Source of the DNA: Verrucomicrobiota bacterium
GTDB lineage: Bacteria; Verrucomicrobiota; Verrucomicrobiia; Opitutales; Opitutaceae
Direction of reading: 5' to 3'
Assembly (NCBI GenBank): GCA_026398135.1
Contig: JAPLTN010000064.1
Span: 1-32,903, forward strand
Length of the DNA: 32,903 bases
Part shown: in pieces, positions 23,262 through 31,331 of the stretch
How the letters are laid out: each line of letters opens with the position of its first letter
Numbering within the stretch: position 1 is the stretch's first letter
Notes under the pieces: generated by a model
The model's input: only the letters and a program-made list of their open reading frames with translations
Told to the model about the DNA's origin: nothing
The model's database searches: none
Program-made: the position numbers and the translations under genes

Positions 23262-24212
23262 TTATTTGCCGAGGCTCTTGCGCAGATCTTCGAGCTGGCC
23301 GGCGCTGCCCAGCAGCACGTTGCGGCTGGCGATGAACTTCGCGTATTCGGCGATGAAAATCTTGCCGGGCGGACGGAAGTCGAACTCGGAGGGCTTGTCG
23401 CGGAAGAACTCGCGGTGAACGCGGGTCCAGACCAGGCGGCCGTCGGTGTCGATGTTGATCTTGGTGACGCCGAGCTTGGCGGCGGGCAGGTATTCGTTGA
23501 CGTCCACGCCCATGGAGCCGGCTATGGTGCCGCCGGCGGCGTTGATGCGGGCCACCTCGTCTTGCGGGACGGAGCTGGAGCCGTGCATAACGAGCGGGAA
23601 GCCGTTCATGCGGGCCTTGATCTTCTCGAGGACGTCGAAGTGGAGGGACTGTTTGCCCTTGAACTTGAAGGCGCCGTGCGAGGTTCCGATGGCGCAGGCG
23701 AGGGAATCGCAGCCGGTCTGTTTGACGAACTCTTCGGCCTCGGCCGGGTCGGTGAGGCAGGAGTGGCCTTCCTCGACGACGATGTCTTCTTCGACGCCGC
23801 CGAGCATGCCGAGCTCGGCTTCGACGGAGATGCCCTTGGCGTGGGCGCGGTCCACGACACGTTTGGTGATTTCGACGTTCTTATCGAAGGGATCGTGGGA
23901 GGCGTCGATCATCACGGAGCTGAAGAAACCGGAATCGATGCAATCGTAGCAGGTCTGCTCGTCACCGTGGTCGAGATGCACGGCGAAAATCGCCTCGGGG
24001 AAAATCTCGCCGGCGGAACGGATGATGGCCTCGAGCATGCGCTTGTCGGTGTAATTACGCGCGCCCTTGGAAATCTGGATGATGAAGGGGGCCTGGGAGT
24101 CGATGGCACCCTTGAACAGGCCCATGGCTTGCTCGGCGTTGTTGATGTTGTAAGCGCCGACGGCGTATTTTCCGTAAGCGTGTTTGAAGAGTTGAGCGGT
24201 GGTAACGATCAT
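23262..24212 (-). CDS. fba: Class II fructose-1,6-bisphosphate aldolase
   Basis: A 316-residue zinc-dependent aldolase that cleaves fructose-1,6-bisphosphate to two triose phosphates in glycolysis and condenses them in gluconeogenesis. Motifs: the catalytic aspartate D81 and zinc ligand H82 in AVHLDHGDEQTC, VEAELGMLGGVEED, zinc-binding histidines in GTSHGAFKF and VMHGSSS, and phosphate-binding NIDTDGR. The ATG at 24212 (MIVTTAQLFKHAYGKYAVGAYN) fits the family; the in-frame TTG at 24242 adds only 10 residues. It is followed by a strong terminator, so it is probably a single-gene unit. Confidence 0.95.
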   Translation of the reverse strand: MIVTTAQLFKHAYGKYAVGAYNINNAEQAMGLFKGAIDSQAPFIIQISKGARNYTDKRMLEAIIRSAGEIFPEAIFAVHLDHGDEQTCYDCIDSGFFSSVMIDASHDPFDKNVEITKRVVDRAHAKGISVEAELGMLGGVEEDIVVEEGHSCLTDPAEAEEFVKQTGCDSLACAIGTSHGAFKFKGKQSLHFDVLEKIKARMNGFPLVMHGSSSVPQDEVARINAAGGTIAGSMGVDVNEYLPAAKLGVTKINIDTDGRLVWTRVHREFFRDKPSEFDFRPPGKIFIAEYAKFIASRNVLLGSAGQLEDLRKSLGK

Positions 24213-24338
24213 GGTGGTGTAGTATCTAAACGGAACGGCCAAGCTACGGGTGCGGGAAAGTTTCGGGCAAGGGTATTGTGCGCGCGTGGATTGCGGGAAG
24301 TGGCGCGCGGTTTGGCCAAAGGGGAACGGCTGCTGAAA

Positions 24339-25247
24339 TCAGTTGCTCGCCGCTTCGCGGGCTGCGCGCATTTTGGCTTCGAGGGTCTGGCGGGCCTGCT
24401 GTTCGCTTTGCAGTTTTTTCAAGTCGGCCAGCTGGCTGGCCGTGAGCACGCCGGCGGCTTGGGTGAGGGTGGCATCGGTGATGAGCACGCTGCGGCCGGA
24501 AGGGGTGCCGGTTTCGGCCAGGATGCGGGTGAGTTGCCGGGTCTGGCCATCGTTCAGGGGCAGGCCGGTGTAGTTGAGTTTTTGGGTGAGTTCGTTGACC
24601 AGGGCTCGCTGGGGGCCGGTCTCGGTGTAGGTGGCCAGGGCTTGGGCGACGGAATCGCCGAAGGTGGTTTTGATGTTGGCATCCACCTCCGCCTGAAGGG
24701 TGTTGGCGAGTTGGCGGAGCTGGTCGCGGTTTTCGCGCGGGTTCATGCCCTGGCTGGCGGCGCTGGCAAAAACTTCGCGGGCGGCGGACTCGCGTTCGAC
24801 CAAAAGGGTTTTCAGGGCGGCCAGTTTTTCGGGCGGTAGATTGAGTTGTTTAAACAAGGCGCTGTAACGGGCGTCGAGCCGGGCTTCCTGGTCGATTTTC
24901 CAGGCGGCGGCGAACTCGGGATCCTTGAGCAATTCACCCATCTGGGCGGCGAAGCGGGCGCCGCCGGGACGGTCGCCCCGATTGAAGGGCGGGACGCCTT
25001 CGGGACGTTCGGGAGGTGCGGCGGGCGGGGTGTTGTCCTCGGGGGCAGGTGGATTCGGTGCCGCGGCCGGGGGCGGTGTGAGCGGAGTGGGCGCGGAAGA
25101 AGCTGTATAAGCGCTGCGTTTGACCTGCAAGGACGGGGCGGCGAGGGCGGCCGCGAGTTGTTGCCGGGCGCGAACCGCGACGGCGACGGCGCTTACCGAG
25201 ATGCAGAGCAGGATGATAATCAGGTAGTTTTGCAGGCGGTTGGGCAT
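24339..25247 (-). CDS. Unrecognised membrane-anchored, proline-rich helical protein
   Basis: A 302-residue protein not recognised by name. The N-terminal membrane helix (LIIILLCISVSAVAVAV) acts as an anchor or uncleaved signal. A Pro/Ala-rich linker follows (about 50-95, for example PTPLTPPPAAAPNPPAPED). The remaining 200 residues are predicted helical and charged (LPPEKLAALKTLLVERESAAREVF; LTASQLADLKKLQSEQQARQTLEAKMRAAREA). This layout recalls Spy/CpxP-like periplasmic helical proteins with LTxxQ-type motifs, but similarity is too weak to assign. It stands between the exporter pair and the aldolase on the same strand, with no clear link. Confidence 0.7.
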   Translation of the reverse strand: MPNRLQNYLIIILLCISVSAVAVAVRARQQLAAALAAPSLQVKRSAYTASSAPTPLTPPPAAAPNPPAPEDNTPPAAPPERPEGVPPFNRGDRPGGARFAAQMGELLKDPEFAAAWKIDQEARLDARYSALFKQLNLPPEKLAALKTLLVERESAAREVFASAASQGMNPRENRDQLRQLANTLQAEVDANIKTTFGDSVAQALATYTETGPQRALVNELTQKLNYTGLPLNDGQTRQLTRILAETGTPSGRSVLITDATLTQAAGVLTASQLADLKKLQSEQQARQTLEAKMRAAREAASN

Positions 25248-25333
25248 GGGGCGGGAAAGGGGAAATGCACTTACTCAGACGGGGTAAAAGGAGCCGGGTT
25301 ACCCATCGGTTTCCCCGTCGCAGGTTGGGTTGA

Positions 25334-25801
25334 TCAAACGACAGGCCGCCGCCGGTAAATAAGGAGTCCGGGTAGAGCGAGTCCCACCGCCAGGGCGCTG
25401 ATGATAAAAAAAGCGCGCAGGCCGTTGTCCACGGCGGTGCGCAGGAGTTCGGGGGTGAAGCCTTTGCGCTCGATCTCGACCAGGGCGAGCAGGGCGGTGA
25501 ACGCATAGACGCCGGGGATCATGGGGATCATCGCCGCCACGGTGAAAACCTTGGGGTGGGCGCGCCATTTCTGCGCCCAGTAAACGCCGATCATGCTCAC
25601 CACCGCCGCGGCAATCAAGGTGGCCCACTCGATGGGAACCGGACCGATTTTGTAGAGGCTGAAACGCAAGCTGTGGCCAATCGCGCCGGCGAGGGCGCAG
25701 TATTTGAGCGCGGTCTTCGGCACGTTGAAAATCATGGCGAAGCCGACCGCCGGAATGGCGGCCAGTCCGAAGTCCTGTAGCAGGAGAAGGAAGGTGTTCA
25801 T
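25334..25801 (-). CDS. YjjB/ThrE C-terminal-type exporter subunit
   Basis: A 155-residue membrane protein with about four to five helices (LLLLQDFGLAAIPAVGFAMIF; ALAGAIGHSLRFSL; TLIAAAVVSMIGVYWA; VAAMIPMIPGVYAFTALLAL; AFFIISALAVGLALPGLLI). The IPMIPGVYAF motif is diagnostic of the ThrE_2 (YjjB) family. In E. coli YjjP and YjjB together export succinate; in Corynebacterium a fused ThrE exports threonine and serine. Here the two halves are separate genes overlapping by 4 bases (ATGA), so they are coupled subunits. Substrate is not deducible. Confidence 0.88.
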   Translation of the reverse strand: MNTFLLLLQDFGLAAIPAVGFAMIFNVPKTALKYCALAGAIGHSLRFSLYKIGPVPIEWATLIAAAVVSMIGVYWAQKWRAHPKVFTVAAMIPMIPGVYAFTALLALVEIERKGFTPELLRTAVDNGLRAFFIISALAVGLALPGLLIYRRRPVV

Positions 25802-26607
25802 AACCAGGTCCAGGCGTCCCAAACGGTCATGGCCAGCACGATGCCGGTGCAGCAGGCGAGCAGGAGCAACACGGCCATGACGCCGCGCGAGATACCGGTG
25901 TTGATGTAGCCTTTGACCATGTCGGACATGGCGTTGATCAGCGGGAAACCGGGCACGAAAAGCAAAACGCAGGCCGACATCGCGACCTTGGGACTGTCCA
26001 CCCAGCCGTGGATGACGCCTTGGGCGGCGATCGAGGTGGCGATGAAGGCCGCCGCCGCGAAGTTGACCAAAGGGTTGAAATGCAGGGAGGCCAGATACTG
26101 CCGGACCTGCATGGCGACGGCGCTGGCCAGGAAGGTGATGAGGTAGGTTGCGGCATCGGCTTCGGCATCTCGCGCCAGCAGGCCCAGCCGGGCAAACGCG
26201 GCGCAGGACAGGCCCACCATCACCGAGACCAGCCAGCGCGGGTAACGAAACGGGGTGATCGCATCGAGACGTGCGGATACGCCCGCAGCATCGAGCTTAC
26301 CCTCTTCCGCCAGAAGCATCGTGCGCTGCACCTCGGTGACCACGTGCATGTTGATGCCGCGATCCTGGTTTCTTCTGACCGTCGTATCGCACCGACCGCG
26401 GCGGAAAGTGGAGAGGGTAAAGCCATTGGCCATGAGTGCCATTTCCACTCCGTCCATGCCCAGTGCCAGGCCGAGGCGGCGGGTGATGGATTCCACCAAG
26501 GCGCACTCCGCGCTGTGCTGCAAAAGCATGCCACCGACCCGTGCGCAAAGGTTGGTGACGTCGCGCTGGTGGGTTTCTGGGCAATTAATGTCCGGCGTCG
26601 TTACCAT
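25798..26607 (-). CDS. YjjP/ThrE N-terminal-type exporter subunit
   Basis: A 269-residue protein of the ThrE (YjjP, DUF1212) family. A soluble N-terminal part (1-120: LCARVGGMLLQHSAECALVESITRRLGLALGMDGVEMALMANGFT cut by charged loops) precedes about five membrane helices, including LVSVMVGLSCAAFARLGLL, ADAATYLITFLASAVAM, FAAAAFIATSIAAQG, ACVLLFVPGFPLINAMSD and VMAVLLLLACCTGIVLAM. VPGFPLINAMSDM is the family signature. ATG 26607 has AAGGGGGA just upstream, which supports this start over one 39 codons earlier. It forms an operon with the yjjB-type gene. Confidence 0.88.
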   Translation of the reverse strand: MVTTPDINCPETHQRDVTNLCARVGGMLLQHSAECALVESITRRLGLALGMDGVEMALMANGFTLSTFRRGRCDTTVRRNQDRGINMHVVTEVQRTMLLAEEGKLDAAGVSARLDAITPFRYPRWLVSVMVGLSCAAFARLGLLARDAEADAATYLITFLASAVAMQVRQYLASLHFNPLVNFAAAAFIATSIAAQGVIHGWVDSPKVAMSACVLLFVPGFPLINAMSDMVKGYINTGISRGVMAVLLLLACCTGIVLAMTVWDAWTWL

Positions 26608-26861
26608 GGGGTCCCCCTTGTAAACGGAGTGTTGCTTAACCTCGGGTTTATTGCCGCCAGAGGAGTGGCCGGGTAGGTGTGAGTCCAGATCATGCGCGCA
26701 GCTTAGGTTGGACCCAGCCGACACGCTCTGCGTTTTTTGGCAAACCGAGATAATCCCTTACCTCATCATGCGCGCCCGAAAGTAAGCAAACACTGCGCAT
26801 GAGTTATCAGAATCCGCCACGCCGAGCCTGGCGGCTTTCGGTAAAATGACGGGCCATTCCC

Positions 26862-28109
26862 ATGCGGACCCACACCTCGACAAGTTTTCTGACGATCTGT
26901 TCACTCCTCGCCGGATTCAGCGCTGCGGCCGCCCCTGCTCCTGCGACCGCAACGGCTAAATCACCGTATGAACTGAGCCTTTCCGGCTCGTTGGGCTACG
27001 ATGATGATTTGTATCTGGTTGATACCGGTCTGTTAAAAAACACCGGTTCCGCGCTTACCACCGTTTCCGCCAAAATCTCCGCCAGATTCGCCTCCGGTGT
27101 CACGCTGACCTACACCCCGACCGTCAGCACCTTTTGGGACGAGAGCAAAGAGGACAACGTCAAGCATCTGCTTGCCGCCGCCTGGACCCAGAAACTCGAC
27201 GCCTTCAGCGTTAACGCCGCCGCCGAGTTTGCCCTCGTTGATGGAGACAGCCGGGGAGTGAACTATGGGGTATGCGGCAGTGCTTTCTCCACCGCCGCGC
27301 CGCGTGAGCGTCGTGACCAGTGGCAAAACAAGTCCGATCTGGCCCTGCGTTACGACACTGCGGCGGGCTTCGTCCGCGGGGTCGGTAAACTTCAGTATTG
27401 GGATATGCTCACCGCCGCCGCTGGCACCGCCAATTATGTTGATCGCTACGATATCCAGGGCGGACTGGATTTCGGCCGGAGCTTTGCCAAGGGCGGGCCC
27501 GAATGCTATCTCGGTTATCGCAAGGGATACCAGTTTCAGGATAACGATTTTAACCCCGCGTCGCGGAAAAACGCCTCCAATCGCTACGACCGCTATCTGG
27601 TCGGCGCGGAGGGTAAACTGCGGGCCGGTCTCAAGCTGAATGCGCAGGCCGGCTGGGCTATTCATGACTATGCGGATTCCGCCCTGGTTTATGCCGGCAC
27701 CCATCGCGAGGAAGGTCTCTACACCGACGTCGCACTTACGTGGACGGTAAATCCCAACGACGAACTCCAATTCAAAACCGCGCAGGGCCGGACCTTCTCG
27801 TCCACGGGCACGAACAGCGTCCTCGTCTCCTCATATCAAGTGGCTTGGAAGCACACCCTCAACAAACAGTGGAGCACCCACCTGACCGGTCGTCTGTCGG
27901 AAGCGGAGTATGCCCCCGCCGCGCGCGACGACTTGGATTACGCGGCTATTTTGGGTGTCACTTATAACGTAAACGCAAAGCTCAGCAGCACCTTGACCGC
28001 GTCGCAGGACCTGGGCTTGAACAACCACAACGCGATCAGCGGCGTTACCGAACAAAATCGCGAGTTTAAGCGGGCGTTCGTTTCCCTCGCCGCGAACTGG
28101 AAGCTCTAA
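26862..28109 (+). CDS. Predicted outer-membrane beta-barrel protein
   Basis: A 415-residue exported protein. The signal peptide covers about residues 1-24 (SFLTICSLLAGFSAAAA), followed by a short Ala/Pro/Thr linker. The mature chain is a series of alternating beta strands with aromatic girdle residues (YELSLSGSLGYDDDLYLV; GVTLTYTPTVSTFWDE; LYTDVALTWTVNP; AFVSLAANWKL). The last strand ends in a hydrophobic residue as outer-membrane barrels do, although leucine rather than phenylalanine. It resembles putative beta-barrel porin-2-type proteins of verrucomicrobia. Substrate unknown. A 6-bp hairpin (26814-26834) lies just upstream of the start codon. It is divergent from the exporter pair. Confidence 0.8.
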   Translation: MRTHTSTSFLTICSLLAGFSAAAAPAPATATAKSPYELSLSGSLGYDDDLYLVDTGLLKNTGSALTTVSAKISARFASGVTLTYTPTVSTFWDESKEDNVKHLLAAAWTQKLDAFSVNAAAEFALVDGDSRGVNYGVCGSAFSTAAPRERRDQWQNKSDLALRYDTAAGFVRGVGKLQYWDMLTAAAGTANYVDRYDIQGGLDFGRSFAKGGPECYLGYRKGYQFQDNDFNPASRKNASNRYDRYLVGAEGKLRAGLKLNAQAGWAIHDYADSALVYAGTHREEGLYTDVALTWTVNPNDELQFKTAQGRTFSSTGTNSVLVSSYQVAWKHTLNKQWSTHLTGRLSEAEYAPAARDDLDYAAILGVTYNVNAKLSSTLTASQDLGLNNHNAISGVTEQNREFKRAFVSLAANWKL

Positions 28110-28150
28110 GTGTCCAGGCGCGAAAGGGGAGTACCCGGCTTGGGTGCGAC

Positions 28151-28882
28151 TCAGCTCAAGCCCAGCACGTCCTGCATGTCATAAACGCCCGCCGGGCGAG
28201 TGACGACCCACTGCGCGGCGCGGACCGCGCCCCGCGCGAAGATGCCGCGGTCGGAGGCTTTGTGGGTCAGCTCCAGGCGTTCGCCGAGCGCGGCAAACAT
28301 CACGGTGTGGTCGCCGACCACGTCGCCGCCGCGCAGGGCGTGGATGCCGACCTCGGTGTCGGTCCGTTCTCCGGTGATGCCTTCGCGGCCGTGGCGCAGG
28401 GCGTCGGGCCCGAGTTTGCGTTCTTCGAGGATGATTTCGAGCAGGCGGGCGGCGGTGCCGCTGGGCGCGTCTTTTTTGAAGCGGTGATGCATCTCGATCA
28501 CCTCGGCGTCGTAATCACGGCCCAGCACGGCGGAGGCGCGGCGGGTAAGGGCAAAGAGCAGGTTCACGCCGACCGAGTAGTTGCCCGACCAGACGCAGGG
28601 GATTCTGGCCGCCTCGACCAGCAGCTGTTTTTTATCCTCGGCGCCGTGGCCGGTGGTGCCGATCACAAGGGCTTTGTTCAAGCGCACGCAGTGGGCGATC
28701 ACCTCGGCGGTGGCGCGGTGCGAGCTGAAGTCGATGACGACATCGGCCCGGGCGATGCCGGCCGCGAGGTCATCGCCGGCGTCGAGCGTGGCGACGAGCT
28801 GGGCCCCGGCTTCTTGAACGGCGGCGATGTTGGCCTGGCCCATGCGGCCTTTGGCTCCGATTACGGCGATGGCGAGTGGCAT
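28151..28882 (-). CDS. dapB: 4-Hydroxy-tetrahydrodipicolinate reductase
   Basis: A 243-residue NAD(P)H-dependent reductase of lysine and diaminopimelate synthesis. The nucleotide-binding loop GAKGRMGQ is at about 9-16, then VVIDFSSHRAT, GTTGHGAEDK, SGNYSVGVNLLF, the catalytic EMHHRFKKDAPSGTA (His-His and Lys), and RGGDVVGDHTVMF. Length is normal. The ATG at 28882 begins the Rossmann fold; an earlier in-frame start adds 11 residues that overlap dapA. It lies 7 bases after dapA in the same operon. Confidence 0.95.
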   Translation of the reverse strand: MPLAIAVIGAKGRMGQANIAAVQEAGAQLVATLDAGDDLAAGIARADVVIDFSSHRATAEVIAHCVRLNKALVIGTTGHGAEDKKQLLVEAARIPCVWSGNYSVGVNLLFALTRRASAVLGRDYDAEVIEMHHRFKKDAPSGTAARLLEIILEERKLGPDALRHGREGITGERTDTEVGIHALRGGDVVGDHTVMFAALGERLELTHKASDRGIFARGAVRAAQWVVTRPAGVYDMQDVLGLS

Positions 28883-28889
28883 AGGCGGA

Positions 28890-29792
28890 TTACTTCCTGG
28901 CTTTTTTAACTTCAAAGGCGGCCAGCGCGGCGAGGAGCGTGGTCGTGGTGGCTTGAGTGAGTTCGCTCAAGGGCGAGCGGACCTCGGCCGAGCCGATGAG
29001 GCCGGCGCGTTGCAGGGCGAATTTAACCGGTACCGGATTCGGTTCCAAAAAGAGCGACTTGAACATCGGGTAAAGGCGGCGATGGACGACGGCCGCCTTC
29101 CCGAACTCGTCGGCCAGCGCGAGCTCGACCAGTTGCCCGACCTGCCTGGGCAACAGGTTGGAGGCGACGCTGATCACGCCCTCGGCACCGACCGCCATAA
29201 ACGGCAGGGTGAGGGAGTCGTCGCCGCTCAGCACGGTGATGTCCTTGCCCATCGCCTGCTTGAACTGGTCCACGCGATCCACCGAGCCGCCGGCCTCCTT
29301 GATGTGGCGCACATGGGGATACTTGGCGCGCAGGCGCTCGACCACGCCGACGCTGATCTCGATGCCGCAACGACCGGGGATGGAGTAGAGGATGATCGGC
29401 TTGTCGGTGGCTTCTGCCACGGCGGAGAAGTAGCCGAAAACCCCTTCTTGCGAGGGTTTGTTGTAATAAGGCGCGACCACGAGCAGGGCGTCGGCCCCGG
29501 CGGCGGTGGCTTCGGCGGTGAGCTGCACCGCTTCGGCGGTGGAGTTGGAGCCGGTGCCGGCAATAACGGGGACGCGGCCGCGGGCCGCCGCCACCGTGGC
29601 ACGGATGACTTCCAGGTGTTCGTCGTGCGTGAGGGTGGGGGATTCGCCGGTGGTGCCGACCGGCACGAGGCCGTCTATGCCCGCCTTGATCTGGTGCTCC
29701 ACGAGCCTGGCCAGATCGTCATAGGCGACGGCCTGCTTGCGGAAAGGAGTTACGAGGGCGGTGATGGTGCCGGTGAGGGGGCGCTTTTTCAT
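28890..29792 (-). CDS. dapA: 4-Hydroxy-tetrahydrodipicolinate synthase
   Basis: A 300-residue TIM-barrel aldolase that condenses pyruvate with aspartate semialdehyde. Active-site residues are visible: the Thr-Thr pair T47/T48 in GTTGESPT, Y136 and R141 in LYSIPGRCG, and the Schiff-base lysine K165 in HIKEAGGS. GTGSNST and VVAPYYNKPSQEG are also typical. It is the first gene of the dapA-dapB pair and divergent from the pilus ATPase gene by 81 bases. There is no clear Shine-Dalgarno site before the ATG. Confidence 0.95.
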   Translation of the reverse strand: MKKRPLTGTITALVTPFRKQAVAYDDLARLVEHQIKAGIDGLVPVGTTGESPTLTHDEHLEVIRATVAAARGRVPVIAGTGSNSTAEAVQLTAEATAAGADALLVVAPYYNKPSQEGVFGYFSAVAEATDKPIILYSIPGRCGIEISVGVVERLRAKYPHVRHIKEAGGSVDRVDQFKQAMGKDITVLSGDDSLTLPFMAVGAEGVISVASNLLPRQVGQLVELALADEFGKAAVVHRRLYPMFKSLFLEPNPVPVKFALQRAGLIGSAEVRSPLSELTQATTTTLLAALAAFEVKKARK

Positions 29793-29873
29793 GCGGATGG
29801 GTAAAACGATACCTTGCGCGGCATGGCATGGTGAAAATAGTCGGGCGCAACGTTATTCCCGAACTCGCGCCGC

Positions 29874-30962
29874 ATGACCCCGCATACCGAACTCTTTAAC
29901 GATTTGCTCAAGCTCGCGGTCGATTCCGGGGCGAGCGATATTGTGATCAAATCCAACCGCCCCGGCTACGTGCGCCTGTCCGGCCGCTTAAAGCCGGTGG
30001 ACATGGAGCCGATTCAGCCCCACGAGGCGGAGGCCTTTGTCGAGGAACACGTGCCCAAGGTCTTTGCTAAAAACTGGATCGATTACGGGCAGGCGGATTT
30101 CGCCTATTCTTCGCCCGAGGTCGGCCGTTTTCGCGTCAATGCCTTCCATCAGCGCGGGACCGTGAGCTTGGTGTTTCGTCATATCAAATCCGTTGCGCCC
30201 ACCTTTGAACAACTCGGTTTGGACTCCGCCCCTTTGCTCGATTTGGCAAAGTCGAAAGACGGCATTCTGCTGATTTGCGGCGCCACCGGCTCGGGCAAGA
30301 GCTCGACCCTGGCGGCGATGCTTAACTGGATTAACCAGAACCTCGACCGCCACATCATCACCTTGGAGGACCCGATCGAATTCACCTTTCAGGACGACAA
30401 ATCGGTTTTTCAGCAACGCGAGATCGGCCTGGATGTGCCGGACTTCGCCCTGGCGATCAAGGCCGTGCTCCGTCAAAACCCCGACATCATCCTCATCGGC
30501 GAAATGCGCGACCGCGAGACCTTCGAGACCGCGATCTCGGCGGCGGAAACCGGCCACCTGGTGCTCTCGACCATGCACGCCGGCACGGTGTCGCAGGCGC
30601 TGACCCGCCTGTTCGAGTTTTTCCCGCCTGAGCAGCAGTTGCTGGCCCGGCGCCAGATCGCCAGTTCGCTGCGCGGCTTCGTGTGTCAAAAACTCATCCC
30701 TGCGCTCGAAGGCGGCGGGCGCGTGCCCTGCAACGAAATCCTCGCCGCCGACAGCACGGTGCGAAACCTCATCCTGGAAGGCCAGAACGAGAAGGTACAA
30801 GGCCTGCTCGAATCCGGCGCGGACTCGGGCACTTTCTCGTTTAACAAGGACATCTACCGGCTGATCAAAGCGGGCAAAGTCAGCAAGGCCGACGGCCTGC
30901 GCTTCTCGCCGAATCCGCAGGCGCTGGAGATGAACCTCAAGGGTATCTTCCTGAAGAGTTAA
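29874..30962 (+). CDS. PilT/PilU-type pilus retraction ATPase
   Basis: A 362-residue type IV pilus twitching-motility ATPase. An N-terminal PAS-like domain (GASDIVIKSNRPGYVRLSGRL) is followed by the RecA-like core: Walker A GATGSGKSST (about 136-145), the Asp-box region TLEDPIEF, Walker B IILIGEMRD (about 205-213), and the His box TGHLVLSTMHAG. A PilT-type helical tail follows. The ending (FSFNKDIYRLIKAGKVSKADGLRFSPNPQAL) is longer than in typical PilT and recalls PilU, so I leave the symbol open. It powers disassembly of pili at the inner membrane. The other pilus genes are not in the window. Confidence 0.92.
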   Translation: MTPHTELFNDLLKLAVDSGASDIVIKSNRPGYVRLSGRLKPVDMEPIQPHEAEAFVEEHVPKVFAKNWIDYGQADFAYSSPEVGRFRVNAFHQRGTVSLVFRHIKSVAPTFEQLGLDSAPLLDLAKSKDGILLICGATGSGKSSTLAAMLNWINQNLDRHIITLEDPIEFTFQDDKSVFQQREIGLDVPDFALAIKAVLRQNPDIILIGEMRDRETFETAISAAETGHLVLSTMHAGTVSQALTRLFEFFPPEQQLLARRQIASSLRGFVCQKLIPALEGGGRVPCNEILAADSTVRNLILEGQNEKVQGLLESGADSGTFSFNKDIYRLIKAGKVSKADGLRFSPNPQALEMNLKGIFLKS

Positions 30963-31061
30963 CCCTATTTGCTAGACTGCGCCGAAAGCCCCCGGAGATT
31001 GGCCTGCGACACCCAACGCCACACTTTTCCACGGGCAAATCGGCCTGTTTCTTTTGTAGTG

Positions 31062-31079
31062 TTGGCCGTCCCCGGCCAA
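31062..31079 (+). repeat. Palindrome TTGGCCG-TCCC-CGGCCAA
   Basis: It is identical over 18 bases to the element at 2667-2684 read on the opposite strand. A run of A residues follows. Downstream of the pilus ATPase it may act as a transcript-end hairpin. Confidence 0.65.
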
Positions 31080-31094
31080 AAAACGGTTAAGCCT

Positions 31095-31233
31095 AAAAAA
31101 AGCAGTTGAACCACAGATTCCACAGATAGACACGGATTATCAAGGCATTATAGAACTCACTATGCTCACCCTGCGGGTGAGTTTTTATTTATAGGTATCT
31201 GATCCGTAACTGCCTTTATCCGAGCTCTCCGTG
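31095..31233. repeat. 139-bp dispersed repeat, copy A
   Basis: It matches 32735-32873 with 7 mismatches in 139 bases and no gaps (about 95%). It is bounded by imperfect inverted ends AACCACAGA (31109-31117) and TCCGTGGTT (31228-31236), which makes it look like a small non-autonomous element. An intrinsic terminator lies inside. No reading frame is convincing. Confidence 0.85.
31165..31186 (+). terminator. Intrinsic terminator inside repeat copy A
   Basis: CTCACCC and GGGTGAG form a perfect 7-bp stem around TGC, followed by TTTTT. Upstream AACTCAC can compete for the same arm. It probably ends transcription from the pilus ATPase gene. Confidence 0.75.
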
Positions 31234-31331
31234 GTTAATTCCTACTGCCGGATTCAGGTTAAGCGCACACCCGGTGGAAACTCCTCCACAACGTTTGATC
31301 ACGTAGAACCAGACCGACGCTTCAGCCGCTA

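Larger units (their letters stand above)
30963..31331. other. 369-base intergenic region with repeats
   Basis: No gene seen. It holds one TTGGCCGTCCCCGGCCAA palindrome (31062-31079) and one copy of the 139-bp repeat (31095-31233) with an internal terminator that can end the pilus ATPase transcript. The remainder, including 31237-31331 next to the desulfurase stop, shows nothing further. Confidence 0.7.

Noticed and set aside
26690-26860. Promoter (GATAAT near 26749) for the outer-membrane barrel gene
   Set aside because: No matching -35 element at 16-18 bases; too weak to list.
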